Source: Natrinema marinum
GTDB taxonomy: Archaea; Halobacteriota; Halobacteria; Halobacteriales; Natrialbaceae
Reading direction: 5' to 3'
Assembly (NCBI RefSeq): GCF_024296685.1
Contig: NZ_CP100763.1
Coordinates: 2,418,001-2,482,000, forward strand
Length of the DNA stretch: 64,000 nt
Shown: piece after piece, positions 17,934-26,273 of the stretch
Position numbering within the stretch: the first letter of the stretch is position 1
Layout: each line of letters opens with the position of its first letter
Made by a program: the position numbers and the translations under genes
Notes under the pieces: model-generated
Databases searched by the model: none
What the model saw: only the letters and a program-made list of their open reading frames with translations
Told to the model about the DNA's origin: nothing

Positions 17934-20900
17934 ATGGATATCGCTAGACGATTGGTACCGACAGCTATCCGACGCAGGTACGCGGTCAAGTTCGGGATCG
18001 CGTTGCTAATTCTCGGGCTGTCGGTTGGCCTGATCGGATACGGGGCAACTGCAGGAATCACGAACCAAGTCGAAGATCGCGTTCAGACCGATCACGCATC
18101 TTCGGCCAGTCAGGAAGCACAGAGTCTGCAGATGTGGAACGAGCAGAACGAACACACGATCGGGACGATCGTCAGATCGGACGTCGTCGCCAGCGACGAT
18201 CCGGCGGCAATCCAACAGCGGTTCCTCGATTGGCAGGAACACCTCGATACGGACACGTTCGATATCTCCTACGTCGATATCGGCAACGAGACGGTGACAG
18301 CCAGCACCAACGGTGCCTACCGCGGTGTGCCGGCCAGCGAACTGAACAACGTCCCGAGCGAAGCCTACTCGCAGGCGACCACCACCGTTCCGTGGGTTTC
18401 CGACGCCTACGTCGCCCAAGGTGAGTTCGGACAGAACACCACCGTCATCACCTACGTCCAACTCTCCGCCGCAAACGAGGACCGGGCGGTCGTCTACACC
18501 GCCGATCTCGAGGCGTACGCTAACCAGCTCCAGGACAAGGACGGCGTCACGACGATGATCGTCGACGGCGACAACGAGATCATGCTCGACAACGCCGGCT
18601 ACGGCTCCGAAGGCCACCACGGCGACGGCCACAGCCGCGGAGAGGGCAGCGGCCACGACCACGCGACGCTCGGCACCACGTACAGCGGTGATACCAGCCT
18701 CCTCGAGGCTGCCCGAACCGACGGGGCGACCACGACGCGCATCTCCGGCTCGGAACTGAGCTTCGGCGGGGCGTACGGCTTCGATAGCAACGAATACGTC
18801 ACGAGTTCCGCGCGCGTGTTCGGGACCGACTGGGTCGTCGTGAGCCACGAGCCCAAGGGCCAGGCGCTCGGGTTCGTCAACACGATCAACCAGTGGGGGA
18901 TCTACGCGACGATCCTCGGCGTTCTCATGATCGGCGCGGTCGGAGCCGTCCTCGGCCGGAACACCGCCGTCTCGATCGACCGCCTCACCGGCAAGGCCGC
19001 CGAGATGGAGGAGGGCAACCTCGACGTCGACCTCGAGACCAAGCGGATCGACAACATCGGCCGGCTCTACAACGGCTTCGACTCGATGCGTGACGCGCTG
19101 CGCGAACAGATCGAAGAAGCCGAAGCCGCCCGCGAGGAGGCCGAACGCGAACGCGAGCGCGTCCAAGAGATCAACGACCACCTCGAGCAGAAGGCCGCCG
19201 ACTACAGCGACGTGATGGAAGCGGCCGCCGACGGCGATCTGACCGCCCGGATGGCCGCCGACGGCGACAACGAGGCGATGGCCGAGATCGCCGAGGACTT
19301 CAACGAGATGCTCGACGAGATCGAGCAAACCATCGCCGAGCTCAACCGGTTCGCGACCGACGTCGCGACCGCCTCCGAACAGGTGACCGCCTCGAGCGAG
19401 GAGGTCCGATCCGCCTCCCAGCAGGTCACCGGCTCGATCCAGGAGATTTCCGACGGTGCCGACCGGCAGAACGAATCGCTCCAGTCGGTCAACCAGGAGA
19501 TGAGCGCGCTGTCGACGACGACCGAAGAGATCGCCGCCTCCTCGAACGAAGTGGCCGACATCGCCGAGCGGACCGTCAACACCGGCCAGGACGGACAGGA
19601 AGCCGCACAGGAAGCGATCGCCGCGATGGACCAGATCGAGACCGAGGCGGGCAGCGCCGTCAGCGAGATCCGCCGACTCGAAGAGGAGGTCCAACAGATC
19701 GACGAACTGATCAACACGATTTCCGAGATCGCCCGCCAGACCAACATGCTGGCGCTGAACGCCAACATCGAGGCCTCTCGCTCCGCAGGTGGGAAAGACG
19801 ACGAAGGGTTCTCCGTCGTCGCAAAGGAGGTCAAGGCCCTCTCCGAGGACGTCGCGCAGGCGGCCGACGAGGCCGAAGACCGGCTCGAGGCGATCCGGGA
19901 TCGGACCGAGGAGTCCGCCGCCGAGGTCGAAGGCACCAGCGCGGACATCGAAAACGCCAGCGAGCAGGTCGAAGAGGCGGTCGAGGCGCTCGAAGAGATC
20001 GCCGAACTCGCCCAAGAGACCAACGTGGGCGTCCAGGAGATCTCCGCGGCGACCGAAGAGCAGGCCGCCTCGACCCAGGAGGTCGTGGCGATGGTCGACG
20101 ACGCGGCGACGATCTCCGAGGAGACGACCTCCGAGGCCGAAAACGTCGCCGCCGCGGCCGAAGAGCAGACCACCGCACTGACCGAAGTGACCAAGTCCGC
20201 CTCGAGCCTCTCCCAGCAGGCCGCCCAGCTATCCGAGGCGCTCGACCGGTTCGACACCGAGGTCGACCGCGAGGACGTAGACCTCACGTCGACGTTCGAC
20301 GCCGACGAGGAGCTGGCCGCCGAGGCGCAGTTCGAGGTCGATCCGGACGCCGGCGACGACGCACCCGACCAGAGCCGCGGAATCACGTTCGACGCCGACG
20401 ATACCGAGACGAGCGCACCGACCGCGTTCGACGACGGTGACGACGCCGGACTCGACATCGAGCAGGACACGCCGACCGGCGACCCACTCGGCACTGACCA
20501 GCCGACGACCGACGCCGTCGAGGCCGACTCGAGCGACGAGTCGCTCGGAGCCGGTCCCGACGACGACGCGGCGGCCCGTGAGGCGACGGACGCACCGGCC
20601 GGCGACGATGGAGCTACCGAGCTCGGTGCCGACGAGATCCTCGGACTCGAGGACGACCCGGCGGACACCACAGCGACCGACTCGCTCGCCGAGGAGCCGG
20701 ACGCGCCGGCGACCGACGCCGAGACGGCGTCCACCGACGACGCGGTCGGCTCGCTCGTAGAGGACGCCGAGGCGACCGAAGCTGACGAGGTCGACGACGA
20801 ACCCGCGGACGCGCCAGCGGGCGACGACGGCGCAGCCACCACCGACGACGCGGCCGCACAGCCGCTCGAGTCGGACGACGGCGGCTTCGGTAACGCGGCC

Positions 20901-21074
20901 GACATCGACGCACAGGACGGGACGGACGCGGCCGACGAGAGCGACTCCGACGAGCAGACGGCGGACGAAGCCCCGACCGACGAGGGCGACGAAGACGACG
21001 GCGACGAAGACGACAGCACCGCTGCGGCCGAAAGCGAGGACGTGTTCACCTTCGGGACGACCGAAGACGAATAA
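17934..21074 (+). CDS. Methyl-accepting transducer (Htr) with extracellular sensor and long acidic tail
   Basis: A 1046-residue membrane chemotaxis/phototaxis-type transducer. TM1 is at about 20-42, an extracellular sensor at about 45-320, and TM2 at about 322-345 (GIYATILGVLMIGAVGAVL). Two HAMP-like modules follow (about 345-400 and 420-470), then the coiled-coil signalling domain with its tip SEIARQTNMLALNANIEASR. From about residue 775 to the end is an Asp/Glu/Ala/Thr-rich tail of some 270 residues with repeated APAGDDGA-type segments, ending DVFTFGTTEDE. The extracellular part includes a histidine-rich loop (GHHGDGHSRGEGSGHDH, about 223-240) suggesting metal binding. It would signal through CheW/CheA, encoded elsewhere. 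The nearby binding lipoproteins are candidate ligand carriers. Confidence 0.94.
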   Translation: MDIARRLVPTAIRRRYAVKFGIALLILGLSVGLIGYGATAGITNQVEDRVQTDHASSASQEAQSLQMWNEQNEHTIGTIVRSDVVASDDPAAIQQRFLDWQEHLDTDTFDISYVDIGNETVTASTNGAYRGVPASELNNVPSEAYSQATTTVPWVSDAYVAQGEFGQNTTVITYVQLSAANEDRAVVYTADLEAYANQLQDKDGVTTMIVDGDNEIMLDNAGYGSEGHHGDGHSRGEGSGHDHATLGTTYSGDTSLLEAARTDGATTTRISGSELSFGGAYGFDSNEYVTSSARVFGTDWVVVSHEPKGQALGFVNTINQWGIYATILGVLMIGAVGAVLGRNTAVSIDRLTGKAAEMEEGNLDVDLETKRIDNIGRLYNGFDSMRDALREQIEEAEAAREEAERERERVQEINDHLEQKAADYSDVMEAAADGDLTARMAADGDNEAMAEIAEDFNEMLDEIEQTIAELNRFATDVATASEQVTASSEEVRSASQQVTGSIQEISDGADRQNESLQSVNQEMSALSTTTEEIAASSNEVADIAERTVNTGQDGQEAAQEAIAAMDQIETEAGSAVSEIRRLEEEVQQIDELINTISEIARQTNMLALNANIEASRSAGGKDDEGFSVVAKEVKALSEDVAQAADEAEDRLEAIRDRTEESAAEVEGTSADIENASEQVEEAVEALEEIAELAQETNVGVQEISAATEEQAASTQEVVAMVDDAATISEETTSEAENVAAAAEEQTTALTEVTKSASSLSQQAAQLSEALDRFDTEVDREDVDLTSTFDADEELAAEAQFEVDPDAGDDAPDQSRGITFDADDTETSAPTAFDDGDDAGLDIEQDTPTGDPLGTDQPTTDAVEADSSDESLGAGPDDDAAAREATDAPAGDDGATELGADEILGLEDDPADTTATDSLAEEPDAPATDAETASTDDAVGSLVEDAEATEADEVDDEPADAPAGDDGAATTDDAAAQPLESDDGGFGNAADIDAQDGTDAADESDSDEQTADEAPTDEGDEDDGDEDDSTAAAESEDVFTFGTTEDE

Positions 21075-21187
21075 CGCCCTCGCTCACGGCGGCGCGTCGC
21101 CGCCACGGGGGCTCGAGTCGCTGACGGCGCGACGGGTCGCCATCGTCGTTCGCTACCTTTTTGCCTGCAGTCTCGGAAGGAATCGGC

Positions 21188-22075
21188 ATGCTCACCGTGC
21201 GGGCACCCGCGACGAGTGCGAACCTCGGGAGTGGCTTCGACGTCTTCGGCGTCGCTCTCGGGACGCCCGCCGACGTCGTTCGCGTCGAACGTGCCCCGGA
21301 GACGACGATCACGGTCACCGGTGCCGGCAGCGAGTACATCCCGGAAGACCCAGCGAAGAACACCGTTGGGGCGGTCGCCGACGCGCTGGACGCGCCAGCC
21401 CACATCCGGATCGACAAGGGGGTTCGCCCCTCCTCGGGGCTCGGCTCGTCGGCTGCCAGCGCGGCCGCGGCGGCCGTCGCGCTGAACGCCCTCTACGACC
21501 GCGGCCACAGCCGGAGAGAGCTCGTCCCGATCGCCGCCGAAGGCGAGGCGCTCGTCTCCGGCGAGGCCCACGCTGACAACGTCGCCCCCTCGCTTCTGGG
21601 CGGGTTCACCGTCGTCACCGACGACGGCGTCACGCAGGTCGACGCCTCGATCCCCGTCGTTGCCTGCCTTCCCGAAATGTCCGTCTCCACGCGCGACGCG
21701 CGCGGCGTCGTCCCCGATTCGGCCGCGATGGACGACGTCGTCGACACCGTCGGGAACGCCGCCACGCTCACCGTCGGGATGACCCGAAACGACCCCGTTC
21801 TCGTCGGTAGGGGGATGAACGACGGCATCGTCACGCCCGAACGGACCAAGCTCATCGACGGCTACGACCGCGTTCGCGAGGCCGCCCTCGAGGCGGGCGC
21901 GACAGGTGTAACGGTAAGCGGCGCCGGCCCCGGAATGCTGGCGGTCTGCCACCGCCGAGATCGCCGGGCGATCGCCGCGGCGATGGTCGACGCCTTCGAC
22001 GCCGCCGGCATCGAGAGCCGGGCCTACCAGACCGCGGTCGGTGAGGGCGCTCGGCTCTACCGCGACGACTCGTAG
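21188..22075 (+). CDS. thrB: Homoserine kinase
   Basis: A 295-residue GHMP-family kinase that phosphorylates L-homoserine with ATP, the step before threonine synthase. MLTVRAPATSANLGSGFDVFG is the characteristic N-terminus, RPSSGLGSSAASAAAA (about 83-98) is the GHMP phosphate-binding loop, and VTVSGAGPGMLAVC near the C-terminus is motif 3. The ATG at 21188 is chosen because it precedes the conserved start exactly. No other threonine pathway gene is adjacent. The 108-codon membrane-protein gene begins 4 bases after its stop codon and is probably co-transcribed. Confidence 0.95.
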   Translation: MLTVRAPATSANLGSGFDVFGVALGTPADVVRVERAPETTITVTGAGSEYIPEDPAKNTVGAVADALDAPAHIRIDKGVRPSSGLGSSAASAAAAAVALNALYDRGHSRRELVPIAAEGEALVSGEAHADNVAPSLLGGFTVVTDDGVTQVDASIPVVACLPEMSVSTRDARGVVPDSAAMDDVVDTVGNAATLTVGMTRNDPVLVGRGMNDGIVTPERTKLIDGYDRVREAALEAGATGVTVSGAGPGMLAVCHRRDRRAIAAAMVDAFDAAGIESRAYQTAVGEGARLYRDDS

Positions 22076-22078
22076 CGG

Positions 22079-22405
22079 ATGGCCACGCGGACCGACGCGC
22101 TGTTGACGGTCGTCGTACTCGTCGTCGTCACCGTTGCGTACGCGGTCGTCGACGCGTCCCTGTCGGTGCCTTTTCTCGCCGGCGGCGCGGTCGGGACGCT
22201 CGCGTTCGAACTCGTCACGGCTCGCCATCGCGAGGCTGTCCGCCGCCGCTGGGAACGACCGTCGGTGCAAGCCGTGACGCTCGCCGTCGCGCTCGCAGGC
22301 ATCGCCATCGGGGCTCGCGTCGCTCCCGCCCGCGTGCTCTCGTTCGCGCTCGGGTCGCTGGTGGCGTATCTCGTCTTTCTGCTCGGCGTTGCGGTTTCAC
22401 GGTAG
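22079..22405 (+). CDS. Small membrane protein downstream of thrB
   Basis: A 108-residue protein with about four hydrophobic segments: LLTVVVLVVVTVAYAVVDA, VPFLAGGAVGTLAFELV, AVTLAVALAGIAIGARVA and VLSFALGSLVAYLVFLLGV. A basic loop (RHREAVRRRWERP) lies in the middle. It starts 4 bases after the thrB stop, so it is likely in the same transcript. I do not recognise a functional family. Confidence 0.8.
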   Translation: MATRTDALLTVVVLVVVTVAYAVVDASLSVPFLAGGAVGTLAFELVTARHREAVRRRWERPSVQAVTLAVALAGIAIGARVAPARVLSFALGSLVAYLVFLLGVAVSR

Positions 22406-22479
22406 TCGACCGCTCGAACACGGCCCTCGGGAATCCACCCCGACCGTTCAGTAACAGGGAGCTACGTTCCATTCCAACC

Positions 22480-22756
22480 CGATCAGCCCCAGCGGTGGCG
22501 CGCGCTGTCGGTCGACCGAGCATCGCGAGGCCGAACACAGTGTGCCTCGGAACGCGAGCGGTGACCGCGGGAAACCGTGAGCCAAGTGAGGCCGGCCGAC
22601 GATACTGTGCGAGGGATGAGCGAGCGAGCAAAGCGAGCGAACGTTAGCGCGGGACCGTCGGTCCCGCGAACCATACGAACGGGGCGAAGCCCCGTGAGTA
22701 GAAATCGGCTGGGGAGGACGTGGAAATCCCCCCGTTGCCACGGGAGCAGGACACAG
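22480..22756 (+). repeat. Dispersed structured noncoding element, copy B
   Basis: Second copy of the element at 4316-4550, same orientation. The left block (GGCGCGCGC, CCTCGGAACGCGA, ACCGTGAGC, TGTGCGAGGGATGAG) and the right block (AATCGGCTGGGGAGGACGTGG then AAATCCCC) are conserved. The variable centre here holds two perfect hairpins: a 9-bp stem with GTC loop (22648-22668) and a 7-bp stem with GAA loop (22679-22695). It lies in a 585-base gap between the membrane-protein gene (stop 22405) and the convergent pdxS (stop 22991). The rest of the gap has no gene I can support. Confidence 0.75.
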
Positions 22757-22911
22757 TTTCTCACACTCCCCATCAGCCCACACCGTTCAAGACACGACCA
22801 CGGTTGCCGACGAAACCCGGCTCTTGGGACCCACTCGAGTACAACGAGACCCGCTCCGATCGAGCGCCGAGCACCACGTCACGTCGGCTGTGGGTTCGAT
22901 CCCTTCACTCG

Positions 22912-22945
22912 AGTCGGAAACGCACGGAATAGTCGGAAACGCACG
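22912..22945. repeat. 15-bp tandem direct repeat, 19-bp period
   Basis: AGTCGGAAACGCACG occurs at 22912-22926 and again at 22931-22945, separated by GAAT. It sits just past the 3' end of pdxS, in the noncoding gap that also holds repeat copy B. No function is evident. Confidence 0.8.
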
Positions 22946-22990
22946 TACTCAACGTCGAAGAAGTGGGGTTCCAGTCGCGACGGGAGCGAT

Positions 22991-23899
22991 CTAAACGCCT
23001 CGGCCCTGCAGCTTCTCCTCCTCGGGGAGGTCGACGTTGGCGTCGCCTTTCATGCTCTTGCCGAGGTTCTTCGAGATCTCCGCGAGCGTCTCGGGGTCGT
23101 CCCAGTTGTTGGTCGCCTCGACGATCGCCTCGGCCATCTCGGGCGGATTCTCCGCGCCGAAGATGCCGCTGCCGACGAAGATGCCGTCGCACTCGTGGTG
23201 CATCATGAGCGCGGCGTCGGCGGGAGTCGCGATCCCGCCCGCCGCAAAGTTCACCACCGGAAGGCGGCCCATCTCGGCGGTCTCGTGGACGAGGTCCGCG
23301 GGCGCTTCGATCTCGCGGGCGTAGGCCTCGCGTTCCTCGTGGCTCATCCCCTCGAGTTTTCGGATCTCGCCTTTGATGGTGCGCTGGTGGTGGACGGCCT
23401 GATTCACGTCGCCCGTGCCGGCCTCGCCTTTGGTCCGGATCATCGCCGCGCCTTCGTCGATCCGGCGCAGGGCCTCGCCGAGGTCGCGCGCGCCGCAGAC
23501 GAACGGCGCGGTGAAGTCGCGCTTGTCGATGTGGTAGGCGTCGTCGGCGGGCGTCAGCACCTCGGACTCGTCGATCATGTCGACCCCGACGGCCTCGAGG
23601 ATCTGGGCTTCCTTCGTGTGACCGATCCGGGATTTGCCCATGACGGGGATCGAGACCGAGTCGACGATCTCCGCGACGTCGGCGGGGTCGGCCATCCGGG
23701 CGACGCCGCCGCGCTTGCGAATGTCCGCGGGGACGGCTTCCAGCGCCATCACCGCGACCGCGCCGGCGTCCTCGGCGATGCGGGCCTGTTCGGGGTCGAC
23801 GACATCCATGATGACGCCGCCTTTCTGCATCCGGGCGAACCCGCGCTTGACGAGGTCGGTCCCGCGTCGCAGTTCCTCGAGATCGGTGTCTTCCGTCAT
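22991..23899 (-). CDS. pdxS: Pyridoxal 5'-phosphate synthase lyase subunit
   Basis: A 302-residue (beta/alpha)8 enzyme that builds pyridoxal 5'-phosphate from ribose 5-phosphate, glyceraldehyde 3-phosphate and ammonia delivered by the glutaminase PdxT. The sequence is highly characteristic: [17 protein letters not shown] at the start, catalytic Lys89 in [10 protein letters not shown], Lys157 in [11 protein letters not shown], and [19 protein letters not shown] near the phosphate site. Length is normal for the family. pdxT is not adjacent, so it must be encoded elsewhere. It is convergent with the repeat-bearing gap. Confidence 0.97.
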   Translation of the reverse strand: MTEDTDLEELRRGTDLVKRGFARMQKGGVIMDVVDPEQARIAEDAGAVAVMALEAVPADIRKRGGVARMADPADVAEIVDSVSIPVMGKSRIGHTKEAQILEAVGVDMIDESEVLTPADDAYHIDKRDFTAPFVCGARDLGEALRRIDEGAAMIRTKGEAGTGDVNQAVHHQRTIKGEIRKLEGMSHEEREAYAREIEAPADLVHETAEMGRLPVVNFAAGGIATPADAALMMHHECDGIFVGSGIFGAENPPEMAEAIVEATNNWDDPETLAEISKNLGKSMKGDANVDLPEEEKLQGRGV

Positions 23900-24025
23900 A
23901 CTCGGCGGTTAGGAGCGCCCGCACTTACGCGTGTTCTTTGGGGACGGGTCGGCCGCGACGGCCCACATCGGTCGGCGCTGGCCGCTCGAGTCGACGGGAC
24001 CGGTGCAGTCGCCCCCGGCCCGCGA

Positions 24026-24808
24026 TCACCCGTGTAGTAGCTCGCCTTCGAAGAGACGCGCCCGGACGCGGGAGCCGTACAACCGGGTCAACGGCCGCTG
24101 CCAGAGTCCGAGTTCCCGTCGCAGGGGCGGCGCGATCTCGAGGCGCGTGCCACCGACGCCGAGTCCGAGCGCCACCTCGCCCTCGATCCGCGCCGGCGTC
24201 CGCAGGAGGTCGCCGTCGATCGTCGTGTAGCTCGCCATCGTCCAGTCGCGCCGACGGGGAGCAAAGCGGGGGCGGGCGACCTCGAGACGGACCGCCTCGC
24301 CGTCGCCGTAGCGACCGCCGGCGACGACGGCGCGGAGTCCGTTCGGCCCATCGGTCACCGTGATATCGGCTCGTTCCTTGGGATACCCCCAGAGCTCGCG
24401 CCCGAGCGCGACCGACGGGTCGGTCGTGACCGGCAGCCAGTGGACGTAGCCGCCGACCTCGCCGGCCGCGAGCTGTGCGATAGGCAGGTCGGTACGGCTC
24501 CCCTGGACCGCCGGCACGATGACGGCGAACTCGTCGTAGGGCTCGAGCCCGGTCTCGTTCCCGCGCCGTTCATCGGCGATCCCGGCCCGATCCGAACCGC
24601 CGACGCGGTGATACTGGATCCCGACGAGCGCGACGCAGCCGACGCCGGGCGCGATGGCGAGCGCGGAGAGGCCGTCCGGCAGGACCCCCTCGAGCCGGCC
24701 GCGACGAGCGGGAACCGTGACGCCGCCCATCGCAAAAGAGAGCTCGAGCGGCAGGTCTACCTCGTGACCGGTCGAGAGCCGCCGTCGCGCCCGTTCGACA
24801 GTAGTCAT
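24026..24808 (-). CDS. Acetoacetate decarboxylase family protein
   Basis: A 260-residue beta-rich protein of the acetoacetate decarboxylase superfamily. LWGYPKERADI (Lys144) matches the region of the Schiff-base lysine in true decarboxylases. The preceding VHWLPVTTDPSVALGREL and YDEFAVIVPAVQ segments are also family features. Members act on beta-keto acids or in other Schiff-base chemistry, so decarboxylation of acetoacetate itself is not assured. No linked pathway genes give a substrate. It is divergent from the DUF1405 gene with under 100 bases between them. Confidence 0.82.
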   Translation of the reverse strand: MTTVERARRRLSTGHEVDLPLELSFAMGGVTVPARRGRLEGVLPDGLSALAIAPGVGCVALVGIQYHRVGGSDRAGIADERRGNETGLEPYDEFAVIVPAVQGSRTDLPIAQLAAGEVGGYVHWLPVTTDPSVALGRELWGYPKERADITVTDGPNGLRAVVAGGRYGDGEAVRLEVARPRFAPRRRDWTMASYTTIDGDLLRTPARIEGEVALGLGVGGTRLEIAPPLRRELGLWQRPLTRLYGSRVRARLFEGELLHG

Positions 24809-24906
24809 AGCCGACGGTACGACGGGTGCCGTGGTAGTAGTACGGGTTCGAGGGCACGCCCTCGAGACCGCTACTGTTTTGCGGGTTCCGGCCGTCGCGC
24901 CGGACG

Positions 24907-25611
24907 ATGACCGCGTCGACTCGGCTGGCGGACCGCGAACGCGCAGACGGCGAGTCGCTGCCGGCGTATCTCGCGCCCGTGCCGCGCACGCTCGAGGATC
25001 TCGGGCTCCGCTTCGCGTGGCTCGTCGTGGCGATCAATCTCGCCGGAACGGCCTTTGGCTTCTGGTATTACTCGAGTCAGTTCGCCCTGACACCGGTCGC
25101 GATGTGGCCCTGGGTGCCCGACAGCCCGCTCGCGACGCTGTTCGTCGCGCTGGCGATCGCCGCCTGGAAGCTGGGCCGCGAGCAGCCGTGGCTGACCGCG
25201 TTGGCGTTTTTCGGTAACATCGTGTTGGGGCTGTGGACGCCGTACACGCTGCTCGCCTTCGCGGATTCCTACGCGTACCTCCCCGTCTGGATGTACCACT
25301 TCCTCTTCTGGAGTCACCTCGCGATGGTCGTTCAGGCGTTCGTCCTGCATCGGATCTCGGACTTTCCCGTCTGGGCGGTAGCGGTCGCCGCCGTCTGGTA
25401 CTGGAGCAACCTGATCGTCGACTACTTCGTGCCGATCGCCGGCGAGCCACACCACACGATCATCCCCGTCGAGCGGGACGCCTCGATGTTCCTCGGCGGC
25501 GACGCGCTGGGCGTGATCGCCGCTGGGGAAGTGACGTTCGTCCTGCTGGCACTGTTTCTCGCACTGTCGATTCGCGTCAAAAAGTCTGAGACGGTTGAGA
25601 GTCAGCCGTAA
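24907..25611 (+). CDS. DUF1405 membrane protein
   Basis: A 234-residue protein with six or seven hydrophobic spans and aromatic-rich loops. GTAFGFWYYSSQFALTPV, LWTPYTLLAFADSY and VYWxxFLFWSHLAM-like blocks, together with IVDYFVPIAGEPHHTIIP, match the DUF1405 family found in Firmicutes and haloarchaea. The conserved histidines in EPHHTIIP lie near the outer membrane face. Function is unknown. Confidence 0.87.
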   Translation: MTASTRLADRERADGESLPAYLAPVPRTLEDLGLRFAWLVVAINLAGTAFGFWYYSSQFALTPVAMWPWVPDSPLATLFVALAIAAWKLGREQPWLTALAFFGNIVLGLWTPYTLLAFADSYAYLPVWMYHFLFWSHLAMVVQAFVLHRISDFPVWAVAVAAVWYWSNLIVDYFVPIAGEPHHTIIPVERDASMFLGGDALGVIAAGEVTFVLLALFLALSIRVKKSETVESQP

Positions 25612-25627
25612 CGGCCGACCCGAGCGG

Positions 25628-25993
25628 CTACGCGGTCGGCGACAGGTCGGCGACGTACGCCAGCTCGAGGTAGGGATCGAGCGAGCGAGCCGCGGCCAAA
25701 CGCTCGACCGTTCCCGTCTCCGCGTCGTACCGCAGCACCTTCGAGTCGACGAGCTTTCGAAGGTGGTTGTGGTAGAACTCGACGGAGATCTGCTCGACGC
25801 GATCGCGAGTCGGAACGCCCTCGTGGTCGGCGATCTGCTCGACGAGTTCCTCGATGCTCACGGCTCCCACTCTCCGTGACAGGTAATACAGTGCGTACCG
25901 GCGCTGTTCATCGAGCAAAAGCTCGAATACCGTGTCTGTCGAGAGCGTGGCATCGGTTTCAGGGGTGTGGACGTCTGAGGTGTCTGTCTTCAT
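25628..25993 (-). CDS. DUF7344-type winged-helix regulator
   Basis: A 121-residue haloarchaeal HTH protein. FELLLDEQRRYALYYLS starts the winged helix, IEELVEQIADHE is the second helix, and SVEFYHNHLRKLVDSKVLRY is the recognition helix plus wing. It has no sensor domain. It is the only gene in its transcription unit. The 280 bases between its start and the valS stop (25994-26273) are AT-richer than average; a TTTATG box read on the minus strand near 26090 probably drives it. Targets unknown. Confidence 0.83.
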   Translation of the reverse strand: MKTDTSDVHTPETDATLSTDTVFELLLDEQRRYALYYLSRRVGAVSIEELVEQIADHEGVPTRDRVEQISVEFYHNHLRKLVDSKVLRYDAETGTVERLAAARSLDPYLELAYVADLSPTA

Positions 25994-26273
25994 TGGTGCT
26001 CTGTACTCGGCTTACACGACGGCGAGCAACGCATCGGCTCGAACCTACTTCAGCAGAGCACGGTTACTGATTGGAGGAAGCCAGCATAAACATTCTGTTA
26101 CCTGAAAGACACCGGACGTAATACCGTGCTACCGCGACCGAACGTCCAAAAATAGGACAAATATTGCACCAAGACTATCCGCGTAGATGATCAATCAGCG
26201 AATCCCGGCTCGAGGCCACCCGATTCGGCGCGGGACTCCGATCGGCCGGCCACGCGGTGAACCGCTCGGGTCG

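Noticed and set aside
19202-22270. A 1022-codon open frame on the minus strand across the transducer gene
   Set aside because: It is the mirror of GC-rich coding DNA: serine-rich low complexity, no domain, and exactly opposite the well-supported Htr and thrB genes.
22833-22914. tRNA-like stretch with GGTTCGATCCC and ACTCGAGT at both ends
   Set aside because: Base 8 and the D-arm do not fit, the T-stem has a mismatch, and ACTCGAGT is a common palindrome in this DNA. Not a tRNA.
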